A DNA stretch of 64,000 nucleotides from Nautilus pompilius (Eukaryota > Mollusca > Cephalopoda > Nautilida > Nautilidae), in contig JACATO010000304.1 in NCBI GenBank assembly GCA_018389105.1, forward strand, positions 1,736,001 through 1,800,000, in the 5' to 3' direction. How positions within the stretch are numbered: the first letter of the stretch is position 1; each line of letters begins with the position of its first letter. The translations under genes and the position numbers were made by a program. Of the stretch, positions 47,822 through 59,332 are shown piece by piece. The notes below the pieces were generated by a model. It worked only from the letters and a program-made list of their open reading frames with translations. It did no database searches and had not been told where the DNA came from.

Positions 47822-50540
47822 CAGGGGTCGGCAACCCCCGGCCCGCCAACCTAACACGCGGACTTTAAAGTCTTTATTGCGTGCGCCTCGTTGCTCGCTC
47901 AACAAACGCACACCCAAGCTCCCTCGCGCGTGCGCTCACCCGCCCTACTCAGACTCACGTGAGTACTCCCATGCTACGCACCCACACGGCTGCCGTCTCA
48001 CTACCGCGGCATCCAGAGCTGATTGGATGCCTATGGCGAGGACGCACGAACGCGTTCTATACCAGCTGGCTCACTGGATCGCACCTGTGCAGGTGTACAT
48101 CGCGGATTTCACCTTCTCACCATTTCGGTGTTTAACGATATCCTCGGTAAATTTTACTTCTTGTCCTACTCAAAGTTGCTCATTTGAGTTTACTTTCTGG
48201 TGACAAAAGCCCGGGATCCATCAGTAATCGCTGTTTATCCGAGTATTCATATAAAAACCTGTTGACTGTTACCATGGTTACCGCAGCATTAGTTTCGAAA
48301 AGCCGAAGAATGGTTGGCCCGACCTGGTAAAAGAGCTCGGTTTGATCACATTCTATTCACAATTATCGTATTATCCTATCAGATTAATTGCATTTTCATT
48401 TGAACTCTTTCATTCTCAGTTATCCATTGTCTGCCTTCCTTTCCACCATTCTGTTTTGTCCATGGAAACTAAAAAAAGGAAAGTTGATTTTGAGTGCCGC
48501 ATTTTTAACGAAGAATGGACTCTAAGCTACTTTTTCATTGAGCGCCTAAGAAAATGTGCTTGCCTGATTTGTCAAGAAACAGTTGCTGTGAAGAAAGGTT
48601 CAAACATTAAACGGCATTATCAAACCAGTCATAACCATTATGACAATTTCACTGGGAAAGCACGAGAAGAGGAGGCTGAACGGCTGAGAAACCATCTTAC
48701 AAAGCTGCCATCCTTTTTCACTAGAAAGGTTACAGAAACCTACAGGAACTCACTGCCTGGCTACGAGGTGTCGGAACTAATAGCAGAAAGGATGGAGAGT
48801 TCTTCAAAGAATGCATATTGAAGGTAGTTGATGTTGTTTGTCCAGAAAAAAAGCAATTATTCTCTTCAATTAGTGTATCGGCAGCATCAGTAACCAGGCG
48901 AATTGAAGAAATAGCAACAAATGTCAGAAATGGGTTAGGCGGCATTTAAAAAAATCTGGATTACTTTTCCATTGCTATCGATGAAGCCACGGATATGACT
49001 GATACCTGTCAACTCACTGTATTTGTGAGAGGTGTAACACCAGCTTTTGATATTGTGGAAGAATTCGTACAATTAATTCCAATGAAGGACACTAGTACAG
49101 GAGCAGATATTTTTGAAAGTGTCATAAACTGGATGACGAAAACGAATCTTGATGTATCAAAGCTTATAGGAGTAACCACAGATGGAGCTCCAGCGATGAT
49201 CGAAGAGAAAAAGGGGTTTGTAACATTACTCCAAAACCACCTTGATCTTGAGCAAAAATTAATCAAATTTCATTGCATCATACATCAGGATGCATTATGT
49301 GCAAAGTCATTGAATTTTAAGGAGATTATGACAGTGGTCACGAAAACGGTGAATTCTATCCTGTCAAGAGGACTAAATCATCGCCAGTTTCAGGAATTCC
49401 TAAAACAAGTTGAAGCAGAGTATGGCGACCTTACATTTTCCTCAAACGTCCGATGTAGCCGCGGAAAAATGCTAGAACGAGTCTATGTGTTGAGGGAAGA
49501 GATTGCCAGATTTTTGGAGAGCAAAGGCCAAGATACTTCATACTTTCAGGAATCACAGTGGATTGTCAAATTAGCATTTTTGGTGGATATCACGATCCAC
49601 ATGAATTCTTTGAATCGCGAGCTTCAAGGGAAGAATAAGCTGATATTTGAGATGTTTGGTCATATTACAGCTTTTGAAAGAAAACTTAAATTGTGGGAAT
49701 TACAACTTCAGGAAGGAAATTACTCTCATTTTCCAAATCTACAAAATCACAAAGAAGAAATACTACAAGACATGTTTGTAAGGTCTATTAAGGATTTGAG
49801 AAGTGAGTTTTCTTCCCGTTTCGCTGACTTCCGGCACTATGAATACCAATTTAAACTATTTGGATCTCCTTTCGACATAGATGTGGAGAAAGTGGCAGAA
49901 AAATATCAGCCTGAGTTAATAGATTTACAATGCGACGATATTTTGAAATCAAAATTTTATTCAGAATCAACCGCTGACTTCTACAGAAAGTATAAAAGCT
50001 TATTGCATAATGCGCAGTTGATGGCATCATTATTTGGAGGTACTTACGCCTGCGAACAACTTTTTTTCGAAAATGAAATACACAAAAAATCGGTTAAGAA
50101 CAAGGTTGCGCTATGACCACCTGGATGATGTTTTGCTCCTGTCATCGACAACTATTTCACCTGATGTTGAGAAATTATCGAGAAATAAACAGAATCAGGT
50201 GTCTCATTAAAAAATTGCCTATTCTAACAGTATTTTGTTTGTGTTTTTCGTTGACTGCATTAGTCCTTAACCTGCTATTCTTGCAGTACAATAGGGTATC
50301 TTTTTTTTTTTACCTAAAATTACATAAAATTCGTTGTTTTTCCTTTAAACCTACGGAAAAAGTAACTTTCTGGACAGACCCCTCTGAAGTCCAGACAATT
50401 TGCTATAGTATTAATACAGAATGTATATATTCTTTAATATGTAGGATGTATGTAATCTGAACCTAAATGTATATTAGTAGTATATATCATACACTGCATA
50501 GCTATCCGGCCCGTAGATCCCAAAAGGTTGCCGGCCCCTG
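47822..50540 (+). mobile_element. hAT transposon with GTF2IRD2-like transposase (2719 bp)
   Basis: Left end CAGGGGTCGGCAACC and right end, minus strand, CAGGGGCCGGCAACC form the short inverted repeats typical of hAT elements (CAGGGG start). An exact 8-bp duplication GTCTAGAT flanks it, diagnostic of hAT insertion. The single coding region is a zinc-finger and hAT transposase on the plus strand that is now broken. The exact duplication and only about three coding lesions suggest a younger insertion than the Tc1 relics. Confidence 0.95.
48462..50210 (+). pseudogene. hAT transposase pseudogene, GTF2IRD2-like
   Basis: Relative of the domesticated GTF2IRD2 C-terminal region. Start chosen at ATG 48462 (METKKRKVDFECRIFNEEW), the usual opening of the family; 40 in-frame codons upstream are probably leader. 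A BED-like zinc finger follows (CLICQETV, then IKRHYQTSH). The catalytic region includes FSIAIDEATDMTDT with the first Asp near 48977, GVTTDGAPAMI (near 49170-49200) and FHCIIHQDALC (near 49270-49300). The C-terminal dimerisation region has DLQCDDILKSKF and SLFGGTYACEQLF. Lesions are a frameshift near 48795, a TAA at 48947-48949, and a frameshift at the T run 50061-50068. After the last, the frame continues as YTKNRLRTRL to LSRNKQNQVSH and a stop at 50208-50210. The conserved RW motif appears changed to RCS near 49452. Confidence 0.92.
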
Positions 50541-50548
50541 GTCTAGAT
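50541..50548. repeat. hAT target-site duplication, right
   Basis: GTCTAGAT directly after the right end of the element; a perfect copy of 47814-47821. Confidence 0.9.
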
Positions 50549-50947
50549 GATGGACTCGGCCCCGGAAAGGTTTAGGGCTCAGCACTCATTGGGTCATGGC
50601 ACGTTTCTGTGGACCGACAAGACAATGGGGTTCACGTAGATTCCTTCAAGATCGTGCCAAACGTATTCCCTAAAGAAACATCCAGGGGTGATTGCCTCGG
50701 TTCTGATTAACGCCCCTTCTGCAAGTCTCAACACCACCCGGAAGTCAAGTGAGAAGCGTTAATTAGTAAACAGTCGAAGACCCGGCCCATCGCATTAACG
50801 ACTTTTCGGGGATACTGAGAAGATCTGACGGTCAGGTCCCTGAACTGTCTGTCGGTGGGGGGGAGGTTTCGAGGAAGGCTTCCAACAGTGACCTAGGGGA
50901 AGGTAAGGTGTCAGCCGTCAGCCTTCGGTAACCGCACGAGAACTTAC
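50549..50947. other. GC-richer flank of the hAT insertion
   Basis: No motif recognised. Together with 47340-47590 this forms one GC-richer region that the hAT element interrupted. Confidence 0.35.
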
Positions 50948-51049
50948 CCTGATACGGTTTGGGAGAGTCTCTCGGTGGCGGTCTGGAGATACCCGCGGAA
51001 CTTCTACCGGGAATACCCGGAAAATCCATTCTATGACTCTTCTGTTTAG
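50948..51049 (-). CDS. Possible internal coding exon, 102 nt, phase 1-1
   Basis: On the minus strand a pyrimidine tract with CAG (TTTCTTTCCACAG, ending at 51050) is followed by 102 open nucleotides and then a consensus donor (CAGG then GTAAGT, intron from 50947). The exon length is a multiple of three and both ends fall in phase 1, so it could be skipped without a frameshift. The peptide is basic, proline- and serine-rich and looks disordered: KQKSHRMDFPGIPGRSSAG followed by ISRPPPRDSPKPYQ. The same frame stays open beyond both ends (50832-51224), which weakens the case. No family is recognised. Confidence 0.35.
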
Positions 51050-51417
51050 CTGTGGAAAGAAATCGAAGTACCTGGAAAAAATCAGAGCAGACGACTGGTA
51101 CAGAAGAGCGGAAATTAACCGTCCTGCGGGGGTGGAGTCGCCAGACTAGGTCGGATCCCCACGGTAAACGAACTCGCGCCTTAAACCACGGCCAACCGCG
51201 GACCATCATGTGTTTACATGGCAAAACATCAAAATAGGGAACACTGCACCTTCGCTCATGGGCTACTGATTGACTGTGGAAAATATCTTTCAGTTTTAAT
51301 ACTTTAAAATTCGATTTAAAACATGGAAAAAATCTCTTTTCTATTTATTCCTTTGTTACTAGATGCTTCGAATACAATTTTTGGCAATTTGATTATATGA
51401 TCTTTCTTTAGTTTTAG
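51050..51417. other. Unassigned stretch before the array
   Basis: GC-richer to about 51235, then AT-rich up to the CT array. Nothing recognised. Confidence 0.35.
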
Positions 51418-52385
51418 TGCTCTCTCTCTTTCTTTCTTTCTCTCTCTGTAATGACGTCATCTCTCTCTCTGTCTGTCTCTCTCTGTACTGACGTCATATC
51501 CCTCTCACCCTCTCTCTCTGTAATGACGTCATCTCTCTCTGTCTGTCTCTCTCTGTACTGACGTCATATCCATCTCACCCTCTCTCTCTGTAATGACGTC
51601 ATCTCTCTGTGTCTGTCTCTCTCTGTACTGACGTCATATCCCTCTCACCCTCTCTCTGTAATGACGTCATCTCTCTGTGTCTGTCTCTCTCTGTACTGAC
51701 GTCATATCCCTCTCACCCTCTCTCTCTGTACTGACGTCATATCCCTCTCATCCTCTCTCTCTGTGTACTAACGTCATATCTCTATGTATTGACGTCATCT
51801 TTCTCTGTCTCTCTCTCTGTGCTGACGTCATATCCCTCTCTGTAATGACGTCATCTCTCTCTGTCTGTCTCTCTGTACTGACGTCATATCCCTCTCACCC
51901 TCTCTCTCTGTGTACTGACGTCATATCTCTATGTATTGACGTCATCTCTCTCTGTCTCTCTCTGTACTGACGTCATATCCCTCTCTGTAATGACGTCATC
52001 TCTCTCTGTCTGTCTCTCTCTGTACTGACGTCATATCCCTCTCACCCTCTCTCTCTGTGTACTGACGTCACATCTCTATGTATTGACGTCATCTCTCTCT
52101 GTCTCTCTATGTATTGACGTCATCTCTCTCTGTCTCTCTCTGTACTGACGTCATATCCCTCTCTGTAATGACGTCATCTCTCTCTGTCTGTCTCTCTCTG
52201 TACTGACGTCATATCCCTCTCACCCTCTCTCTCTGTGTACTGACGTCATATCTCTATGTATTGACGTCATCTCTCTCTGTAATGACGTAATCTCTCTCTG
52301 TCTGTCTCTCTCTGTCTCTCTCTCTGTACTGACGTCGTATCCCTCTCTGTATTGACCTCATCTCTCTCCCTCTCTCTCTCTCTCT
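51418..52385. repeat. CT-rich tandem array with 26 TGACGTCA palindromes
   Basis: A tandem array of CT/GTCT-rich spacers in which a full cAMP-response/ATF palindrome, TGACGTCA, recurs 26 times by my count, from 51452 to 52269. Four one-base variants also occur (TAACGTCA near 51769, TGACGTAA near 52284, TGACGTCG near 52329, TGACCTCA near 52352). Two flavours alternate: TACTGACGTCATATCCCTCT and GTAATGACGTCATCTCTCT; later units include GTATTGACGTCAT. Spacing is mostly about 20-40 bp. The palindromes are much better conserved than the spacers. Short open frames across the array are artefacts of the repeat. Confidence 0.97.
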
Positions 52386-52890
52386 CTCCCGCCCCCTCTC
52401 CAACAAACAAAAGAAAATCTGGATCGGTCATTCATCTCTCTCACCCAAACTGGAAGCATTCTAGAGCGCAGCCGGCTGAGGTGAAAGACTTTCGGCACGT
52501 GCGCAGAGGTTAACTTAGTCGGAGAACAGAGGTTTCGTTGCTAAGCAACGCGATGATAGATGCTGACCTTCAGCACTGAACGAGAAACGGTTTTCGATTC
52601 TTTATCTGCAGACTGTTTTCCATAGCTTCTTGCCAGGTGCTAGAATGCATGATTAATTTTCTCTGCTACCGCATTCTGTCGGGCTGTTTCCACTGTTTTG
52701 CTTTAACAGGACGGTATTGTGGTTATCTTCATTCCACAATTCGTTTCTGAAAAGAAATTTGGCAGATTTTTTTCTGAATAAGTCATGTTACATTGAAGCT
52801 ATGCCTAGCATCTTGAATGTTTGACTAAATGTCAGAGCCATATAGATGCCAGTGTTTGAGATAGAAAATAAATATGTAACCGGAAATTAC
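52386..52890. other. Unassigned stretch
   Basis: Mixed composition; no gene recognised. GTTGCTAAGCAACG near 52539-52552 is an X-box-like palindrome (RFX-type site); a single site of this kind is weak evidence of regulation. Confidence 0.35.

Positions 52891-52964
<74 letters not shown>
52891..52964. repeat. ATT trinucleotide microsatellite
   Basis: About 25 uninterrupted ATT units. Confidence 0.98.
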
Positions 52965-52966
<2 letters not shown>

Positions 52967-53219
52967 TACTTCTTTATTTATTCGTTCATTATCTTTTTTC
53001 CTTTTGTTAATATATTTTACTTGAACTCACAAACATACGGACCAGAAATATATCCAGCAACTCTAAGCAAGTTGACTGTTTCTAGCTGCTGCTTTATCTG
53101 AGCTTATAGATGCTAACGTGTTGCAGCCTCACACAAAGACACTACGTCCATATGCTAAACTAGTGCTGTACGTATCCAGTTAAGCAGGTTACGTTTAAAC
53201 TCCTTAACAGATAATTTAT

Positions 53220-53720
53220 AAAGTAACGGTGTGCGGGTTATACGCCCATATAAGTTCATGGGGTAACTTATATAACCCAGTGTAGAAAGGACTATGCATA
53301 TCTACTAATCTATTGATTAATCTATGCAGTAAGTATATAATATCTTGAAGAAAGAATCACAAAGGGTTAATTCACTGATTTGTTCGTATTGACCTATGCA
53401 TTGGTTAAGTAGTAAATTGATACAATGTATGAATGCTCGAACTACACGTTCGTACTAATCTACGGATTAGTGCAATAATAAATATATCTCGATGTAAGAT
53501 TATCCGTTGGTATCACTCTATGGATTAATTTGCCAGGTGAATTCACTACGCTGAAGTTAAGGATGATAGTACGTTCTGATCTAGAAATTAATTTAAAGAT
53601 AAATCTGTATAAATCTAGCAATTAGTTAAAATAGCAATTTTACGCGATATATCGATGTGCCGGCCAAGCTTTGGAACTAATCTGGAATATGGCGTAAGGA
53701 TTATAGGGAAACTAATTTGT
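53220..53720. repeat. Degenerate minisatellite, period roughly 60-85 bp
   Basis: A motif of the form ACTAATCTAcgGATTA(AG)T recurs with changes near 53306, 53392, 53459, 53518 and 53582, spaced 86, 67, 59 and 64 bp. Between these, T-rich and GTAAGAT-like segments also recur. The similarity is low, so the repeat is old or the pattern partly fortuitous. Confidence 0.35.
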
Positions 53721-54044
53721 GTTACCATAAGAATAATATCATTACTGCACAAAAAGAGACAGGCAGTGTAGATCGAAGGAATAGCGGGACTTGGTTTTCA
53801 AAGCACCATGCCTTGTACAATTTAGACTAATAATAATCTACTTATCAACAAAAATTTAATGTGCTGATAAATGAAAAGGCGAAAAAAAATTTTTTAAAAT
53901 ATTTTTATCTAAAATCATTATTTTCAGCTGTTTGAGAAAACAAATTCGGCAGGCGCACACTCTCGAACTCCCGCCGTCTCTGTGGAAGTATACTGCCATC
54001 CGTTAATAAAATGACTGAGTTGACTTCGTGACCAAAGTAGTTTT

Positions 54045-54178
54045 TTGTAATAAATTTCCTGTAACATTAACTTTAACAGAATAGGAGTAAATTTAAACTT
54101 TCGGTAGTTCTCAAACACACGTGAGTGACGCCAGAGCTCTCCTGTCAAGAAGATCACAAACAAGGTCACTTGCGTCAT
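54045..54178 (-). repeat. Dispersed repeat, copy B
   Basis: Partner of 7062-7170: GAGCTCTCCTGTCAAGAAG then ATCACAAACAAGGTC, with likeness extending on the minus strand to TTTAAATTTACTCC. Probably a short interspersed repeat. Confidence 0.5.
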
Positions 54179-55356
54179 CTCTGTCCAGACCTCAGTTGCT
54201 CGTCATACTTGAGCAAAAAAATGTTCCACTCTCACTTCGGCTGATCTCGAAACACCTTATATTATAATGATTTACGAAGTGTTGATATCGGAACGTTTAT
54301 CATTCCATACCTGGATTTCACCATTTGTGATAAGTAACTTTATAGAACGATTAGTAGAAGGAATGCATGATAGTTTAAACAGAATTTCGCACACAAGAAG
54401 AGATTGATACTATTCGCCTTTCACGTAGAAGACCGCATCGTCTATCCACGACTGCCTCCGAACATCTGGAGGCTGTTGTCTCCAGCAGTACGATCGATTA
54501 TCCCATCATTCAGTGTTTAAAAGCCCATCAACCGATGTTTTCACGCAGAGCCAGCCTAGTTCCTCTTTTACCGGCAGTCATCTTCGCACTTACTAAACAT
54601 GGAACCTACTTTGCTCAATTTATCTTGGAAATAAAAATGTTTACTTTAATATTCAATAAAGGATAAACTCTACACTACTGTTTTCTTCCCTCGCTTATCC
54701 TACTTGATATACTCGGGTATACTTGAAGACCTAAAAAGCTATTTATTTATTGAAATTAAATTATGTAATACGGAAAATCTAAGCAATCACTTCTAAAACC
54801 AGGCGTTACTAAGTAGAAAAGGTAAATAAGATGATAGATAAATAACGTTTTCATTGCTATTTTCGTTCATTTCTCTACACAGATTTGACGTAAGTGAATA
54901 TGCACCAAGATCTGAAAGTACAGCTGTTTATTCTGGGATCATACACCGGTCAAAATATAAGTGAGATTAACACTTTGTGGTGCACGTCTCTTCCCTGATC
55001 TGGGTGACCGAAATCTTGGTTTTGCGGGATCGGTAAAGTATAGTCGACACGTACTCGATATTCCAATACAGTTTCTCGTGTTCTGAGTTAGGCTGAGGGT
55101 GTGAGCGGGGCAGCACCTTCCATAAAAAGATCCGCATATTTGAACAGATTTCAACTGGCAGGCCGGATTAGACGGGTGGCCAGCTGTGACCAGTTCAGTA
55201 TCCCAAGTCGCACCCTACATCTCGACGGAAAGACTACCATGTTGTTTTCGCGACTTGTAGACGGCGCCACTCCGACACGTGACTACAGCAGAAACAAAGG
55301 TGAAGCACGGGATGGGGGGAAAATGGCGGTGTTCCGACAGGCGAGAGACGTGGCTG
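54179..55356. other. Unassigned stretch with GC-richer right end
   Basis: Nothing recognised. From about 55090 the sequence is GC-richer (GGGGCAGCACC, GTGAAGCACGGG), with open frames on both strands that do not start with ATG. Confidence 0.35.
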
Positions 55357-55764
55357 TCATCTGCGTTGGCCAACTGCAGTCGACGAATGACATTGGCTAA
55401 GATAAGGAATGACTATTATCTCGTCGCTCTTCCATTGTATCCAATGCTGTGTAGATAATGTCTGATGATCCTCTCGTGGATATGCACGTGTCCTGCTACA
55501 TTTGCAGCTGACTGTCACTGTTTGGTTTTCACGTTCTTCTTCATAGCACAAAGTGTCCATTCTGTTGGCTTTGGACATCCGTAGCTCACATAAACGATTT
55601 CCATGGCTTCTATGGAACTGGAAAATTAGCCCGTTAACAACCAACACCAAGATATCCAGCGCCTTGGAGATTTTCCATTGATTCCATAATTGTCCCATTG
55701 CCCATTTTTGTGAGTACCTCATTCCAAGGTCCATCAGTTTCCGTGAATCTCCTGCTAGTAGCAT
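55357..55764 (-). CDS. Open frame of 135 codons, unidentified
   Basis: One of the longest ATG-initiated frames outside transposons and simple repeats (MLLAGDSRKLMDLGMRYSQK, start at 55764). The peptide has ordinary amino-acid use, a central hydrophobic stretch (LDILVLVVNGLIFQF) and a charged segment (YEEERENQTVTVS), then ends VGQRR. I could not match it to a family; a decayed mobile-element protein or chance are both possible. Confidence 0.25.
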   Translation of the reverse strand: MLLAGDSRKLMDLGMRYSQKWAMGQLWNQWKISKALDILVLVVNGLIFQFHRSHGNRLCELRMSKANRMDTLCYEEERENQTVTVSCKCSRTRAYPREDHQTLSTQHWIQWKSDEIIVIPYLSQCHSSTAVGQRR

Positions 55765-56279
55765 TTAGCTACAGATCGAAGCTGCTTCTGGTTTGTACTT
55801 GTTCATATAGCTTGCCATAATGTGACTTGAATGACCCTTTAACTTTGACTTGTCTGCTTATTAACCTAACAATTCAATTATTTCATTACGAATCTATAAA
55901 TTTTAATTACTTACCTTTTCGCTTATTTACTCATCTATATATTAGTTTTCGATTGATTTCGTCTACTACTAACAGATTCAACCTCAACTCTTGCATTACC
56001 TTTTTTTGGCTTGTAATTTATTCTTCTGTTTTCGCTGAGTTTGTCACAAAATTTAGAGTAAAATGTTTTTCTTTCCTTACTTAATGCTTTATAAATGCTC
56101 CTACTTTCGGTAAATTAAAGACCAATATGATTTAAATTTTAAATGACGTTTTTCGTGTTAACAGAACTGATCTCCTGATGAAATTGATAAAGTGCCAGGT
56201 CAAGATAGTAATCCATCATAGATTTACGAGAATGTTTTCAGGTCTTAAGCGTCTGGAATAAGCTGGACGATTAACAATA
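55765..56279. other. Unassigned stretch
   Basis: AT-rich; nothing recognised. Confidence 0.4.
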
Positions 56280-57305
56280 TTATAGTTTGAACTTTAAAAG
56301 CTTCTGAAGGACCTTAATACATATACAATGCATTAGTATTCGGGATGTGAGCCTTTTGATTTATATAGAGTGTGACCCCTTGTTTCCATGGTTACATTCA
56401 GTTTATCAATGTATGAGTGTGGACTGTTTTTCCAGATATCCTATATCACTTTCCACAGTTCATCCAAGATGCTTGGTTGCCGTTTGACTTTATAAGCAGA
56501 GATAGAGCTCCATAAACCTGAGTGATGTTCATGTCAGGATTTTTTGTGCAGGCCAAGAGTGTGTTACACTGACGATTCATCTTTGTGAGTGTCCATCAGC
56601 CTCTTTTTCTTCTAGAATCTAGATAGCCTTTCACCATATTGTCTATATGCTTGTGGCTAGCGTCATGCTGAAAGATGAATCCCGCCCAGTAAGTTGTCTT
56701 CTTGACAGATGAGATATATCTTTCATTTTACGCAAATCCCCATCACCCTTGGCTGATGCGCAGTTCTGCGGTCGATTCTCAGTTTTATTTTTGCTGCCTA
56801 TTTCCGCGCCGTTCGGTTGTCTCTTCTCAGCAAAGGTTTTTGAACAGCTCCACATTCGTGCCAATGCATAACTTACCGTTCTTGAAGAAACGTTAACACC
56901 CCAAATCGTTGCCAAGTCACTTACAAGATCTCCACCGGCTCGTCCTTTATCACGTAGAGAACACATCCTGGGACACTTAACATCGTTTTTGGAGAGTTGA
57001 ACTTTCTTCCTTGACCCCGTCTATCGTCATCAGCACGAGTTTCACGTATCCTCCTCAGAGTGTTGCATACAGCTTCTGAAACATGAAGACGGGCTGCAAT
57101 CCGCCTTCACTAGCCAAGGGTTTGATTTATGTACACTTATTATAAAAATTTCCTTCCTGGGAGCCATAGAGTCCACCACACTACAATGATATGGCTGCTT
57201 ATACTTGTATAGCCTTTCTGCGGGCGTGGTACTTTCTGATTGCTTTCCTGACAACCAATCGCAGTCTACTATATCAACACGTGACTGTACAACGAAGCAT
57301 TTCAT
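56280..57305 (-). pseudogene. Tc1-like transposase relic, family A copy 2
   Basis: Better preserved than copy 1. The minus strand starts with MAPRKEIFIISVHKSNPWL (near 57110-57165, first helix-turn-helix region). It continues with SCMQHSEEDT, then DLVSDLATIWGVNVSSRTV and SYALARMWSC (second helix-turn-helix, near 56855-56945). The catalytic core is decayed, with many stops. The C-terminus is recognisable as LDELWKVI, then DIWKNSPHSYIDKL (near 56405-56475), as in copy 1. Between these, KRLMDTHKDES corresponds to KRLMEHSQ in copy 1. Inverted repeats were not placed. Confidence 0.78.
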
Positions 57306-58439
57306 TTTTTTACAAATGAGATGTTATTCGCATTCTGTGTCTAGTTTTTCGTTTTTTTCCTAAAATTATTTCCAGTATCGTATATCTGATTTACTTTTAA
57401 ACATACGTCATTAATGTAATAATTAAACAGGTGCTCCTAGACGACGAGACGTGGGCGCCGACTTTCAACAGACGGTGTAAAAACTACAATCATATCTTGG
57501 AGATTCCGATACTGTGGGTGATGGAGGGCGTGTTTCAGAACGGACCAACTGCCTCATGAAACGACATATCATTCAAATAAACCTTTTAAGGATTTTAAAT
57601 CAAAAAGCATCATCTTTATCCCAATGTTGATGCTATGGAGTTGTCTATGGTGCTGATGGAAGCTTTATAGCGCTATATTTTCTGAATCTTTTAAGCAAAA
57701 TTGAATTCTGTAGATTAAGTGGCTGCAGCTCCATCAGGCGTTAGTATAAAAGTAAAAACAACAACAAAATATCGATATTTTTTTACATCATTCGGTCTAA
57801 AATAGATTTACATCAGAATAAAAATATAATGAATCAGTGGTTCGTCTATCCATTACACTTGTAGAGGACTAAGTATTCACTAATGTTATTGCATTTTCAG
57901 ATTTTATATATATGCAACCTGTAAATTTTGATTAAGATCCAGCCTCAGCCTTTAATAACTGCCACAAAAATCAAAATATCACATTTGCATATAACTTACG
58001 TAAAATTAAATATAAAAGGTATTAAACTGTCATATGAATACCTCGTAAAGATGGCCTTCTGTTTCATTTTTTATCTATTAAAGATGATGTAAAGATGACT
58101 CTTTGTCCTGATGAAGTTAACTTCTGCAGTCGCTTGTTTAAACTCCGCAAACGGTGGGTGTGCATGCAGCGGAAGTCATGAGGACTGAATTACCAGAGTT
58201 TAAAGCATCTCTGTTTACAAGGCTGTCAGACGAGTCGGCGTCCCCGCAGAGATTCCTACTATGACTGTTTATTTCTAGAATCACAGCATTTTGGAAGATT
58301 TTCTTTAGCAATAAATGTAATGTAGCGGCGGTGTCTGTCCTCACGACAGAAGTGTTCGACAAGGCGAATGTAGCTTAGTGTCTTGCTCAGTATTATCCAG
58401 AGGAGACAGGGTCTGCGACCTATTCACCACGATCAGGAC
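57306..58439. other. Unassigned stretch
   Basis: AT-rich, no element recognised. The right end may contain N-terminal sequence of the next transposase relic. Confidence 0.35.
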
Positions 58440-59140
58440 GTCGTCCACTTAACTAACCCGTGGAAGTTGTTGCAGAATATTTGGAATCAGTAGCCCGTAG
58501 ATGACCATTGGTGACAACGTTTTAGAAACTGACGAAATTCTCTTCCATCTGCACGTCCAAGGGAACACCCACAATTACATTATCTGCGGTGAGACCAGTC
58601 GACATGCGTTCTTTAAGAACCTCTTTATAACTTAAAGGTGACTGTTTTGGTTGGCTTTAGTGCTACATTTACACAGACCAGGAAATGTTATAGTCAACGT
58701 TGTTACTAACACAATGTTACCCGCCTTGCAAGAGAGAAGACTATCCAACAGTTAATGTGAGATGGTGTAACTCCACATGTCACCGACACTGTGAAGAACC
58801 AGCTACTCAATGTTCTTGGTGAATTAATAAATCAGCAGCGGGAAATTTCCTCATCCGTGGCTACCAGAATCACCGGATTTCAAAACCGCGGATTTCCGAT
58901 TATGGGGCCAACATTGGTGGACCATTATCGTTCACAGATGTCTATTGCTCATAAGAACAGCGTTCAGGGACGCATACTTTCCATCCATCGTATTCGCTTG
59001 TGCACACCTGCGTGCCACGTGTTGTAAAGTCTGGAAACTGTTGCTAAGAATAACGGTTGGCATCGCGAACACTTACTGCGACGAGTTAAAACAGTTTCAC
59101 AAAACGCTAACGCAGTTCTGTTTTAATAATTGTCTGTTGG
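58440..59140 (+). pseudogene. Mariner/IS630-like transposase relic, invertebrate-type
   Basis: Plus-strand pieces: TDEILFHLHVQGNTHNYI (first catalytic Asp, near 58530-58580), then LM-stop-DGVTPHVT (second catalytic Asp, near 58752-58784, normally LMQDGATPH) and, in another frame, HPWLPESPDFKTADFRLWG (near 58850-58910, normally PPRSPDLNPCDFWLWG). This arrangement is typical of a transposase group common in arthropods and other invertebrates. Frameshifts separate the pieces. Confidence 0.72.
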
Positions 59141-59332
59141 CAGCTTAAATTTTACTGTTTTCTGTTACATTTACTCATCCATTTCAAAATAAAATCATTT
59201 ATAAAATCTTCACAGCGTTTCCAGGGTGGCTCCACAAAACGTCAACGGCCCCGGTGAGAAAATATGAAACTCTTGTAATGTATTCTGTGTCTGCATAGCA
59301 GTTGACTACAAGAAGTAAGTTTGTGGTCACCT

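Noticed and set aside
51677..51970. 97-codon plus-strand frame across the TGACGTCA array
   Set aside because: A by-product of the tandem repeat; the peptide is a mirror of the repeat unit.
51418..52385. Possible CRISPR-like array
   Set aside because: The repeated core is only 8 bp, the spacers are low-complexity and similar to each other, and the context is a eukaryotic genome.
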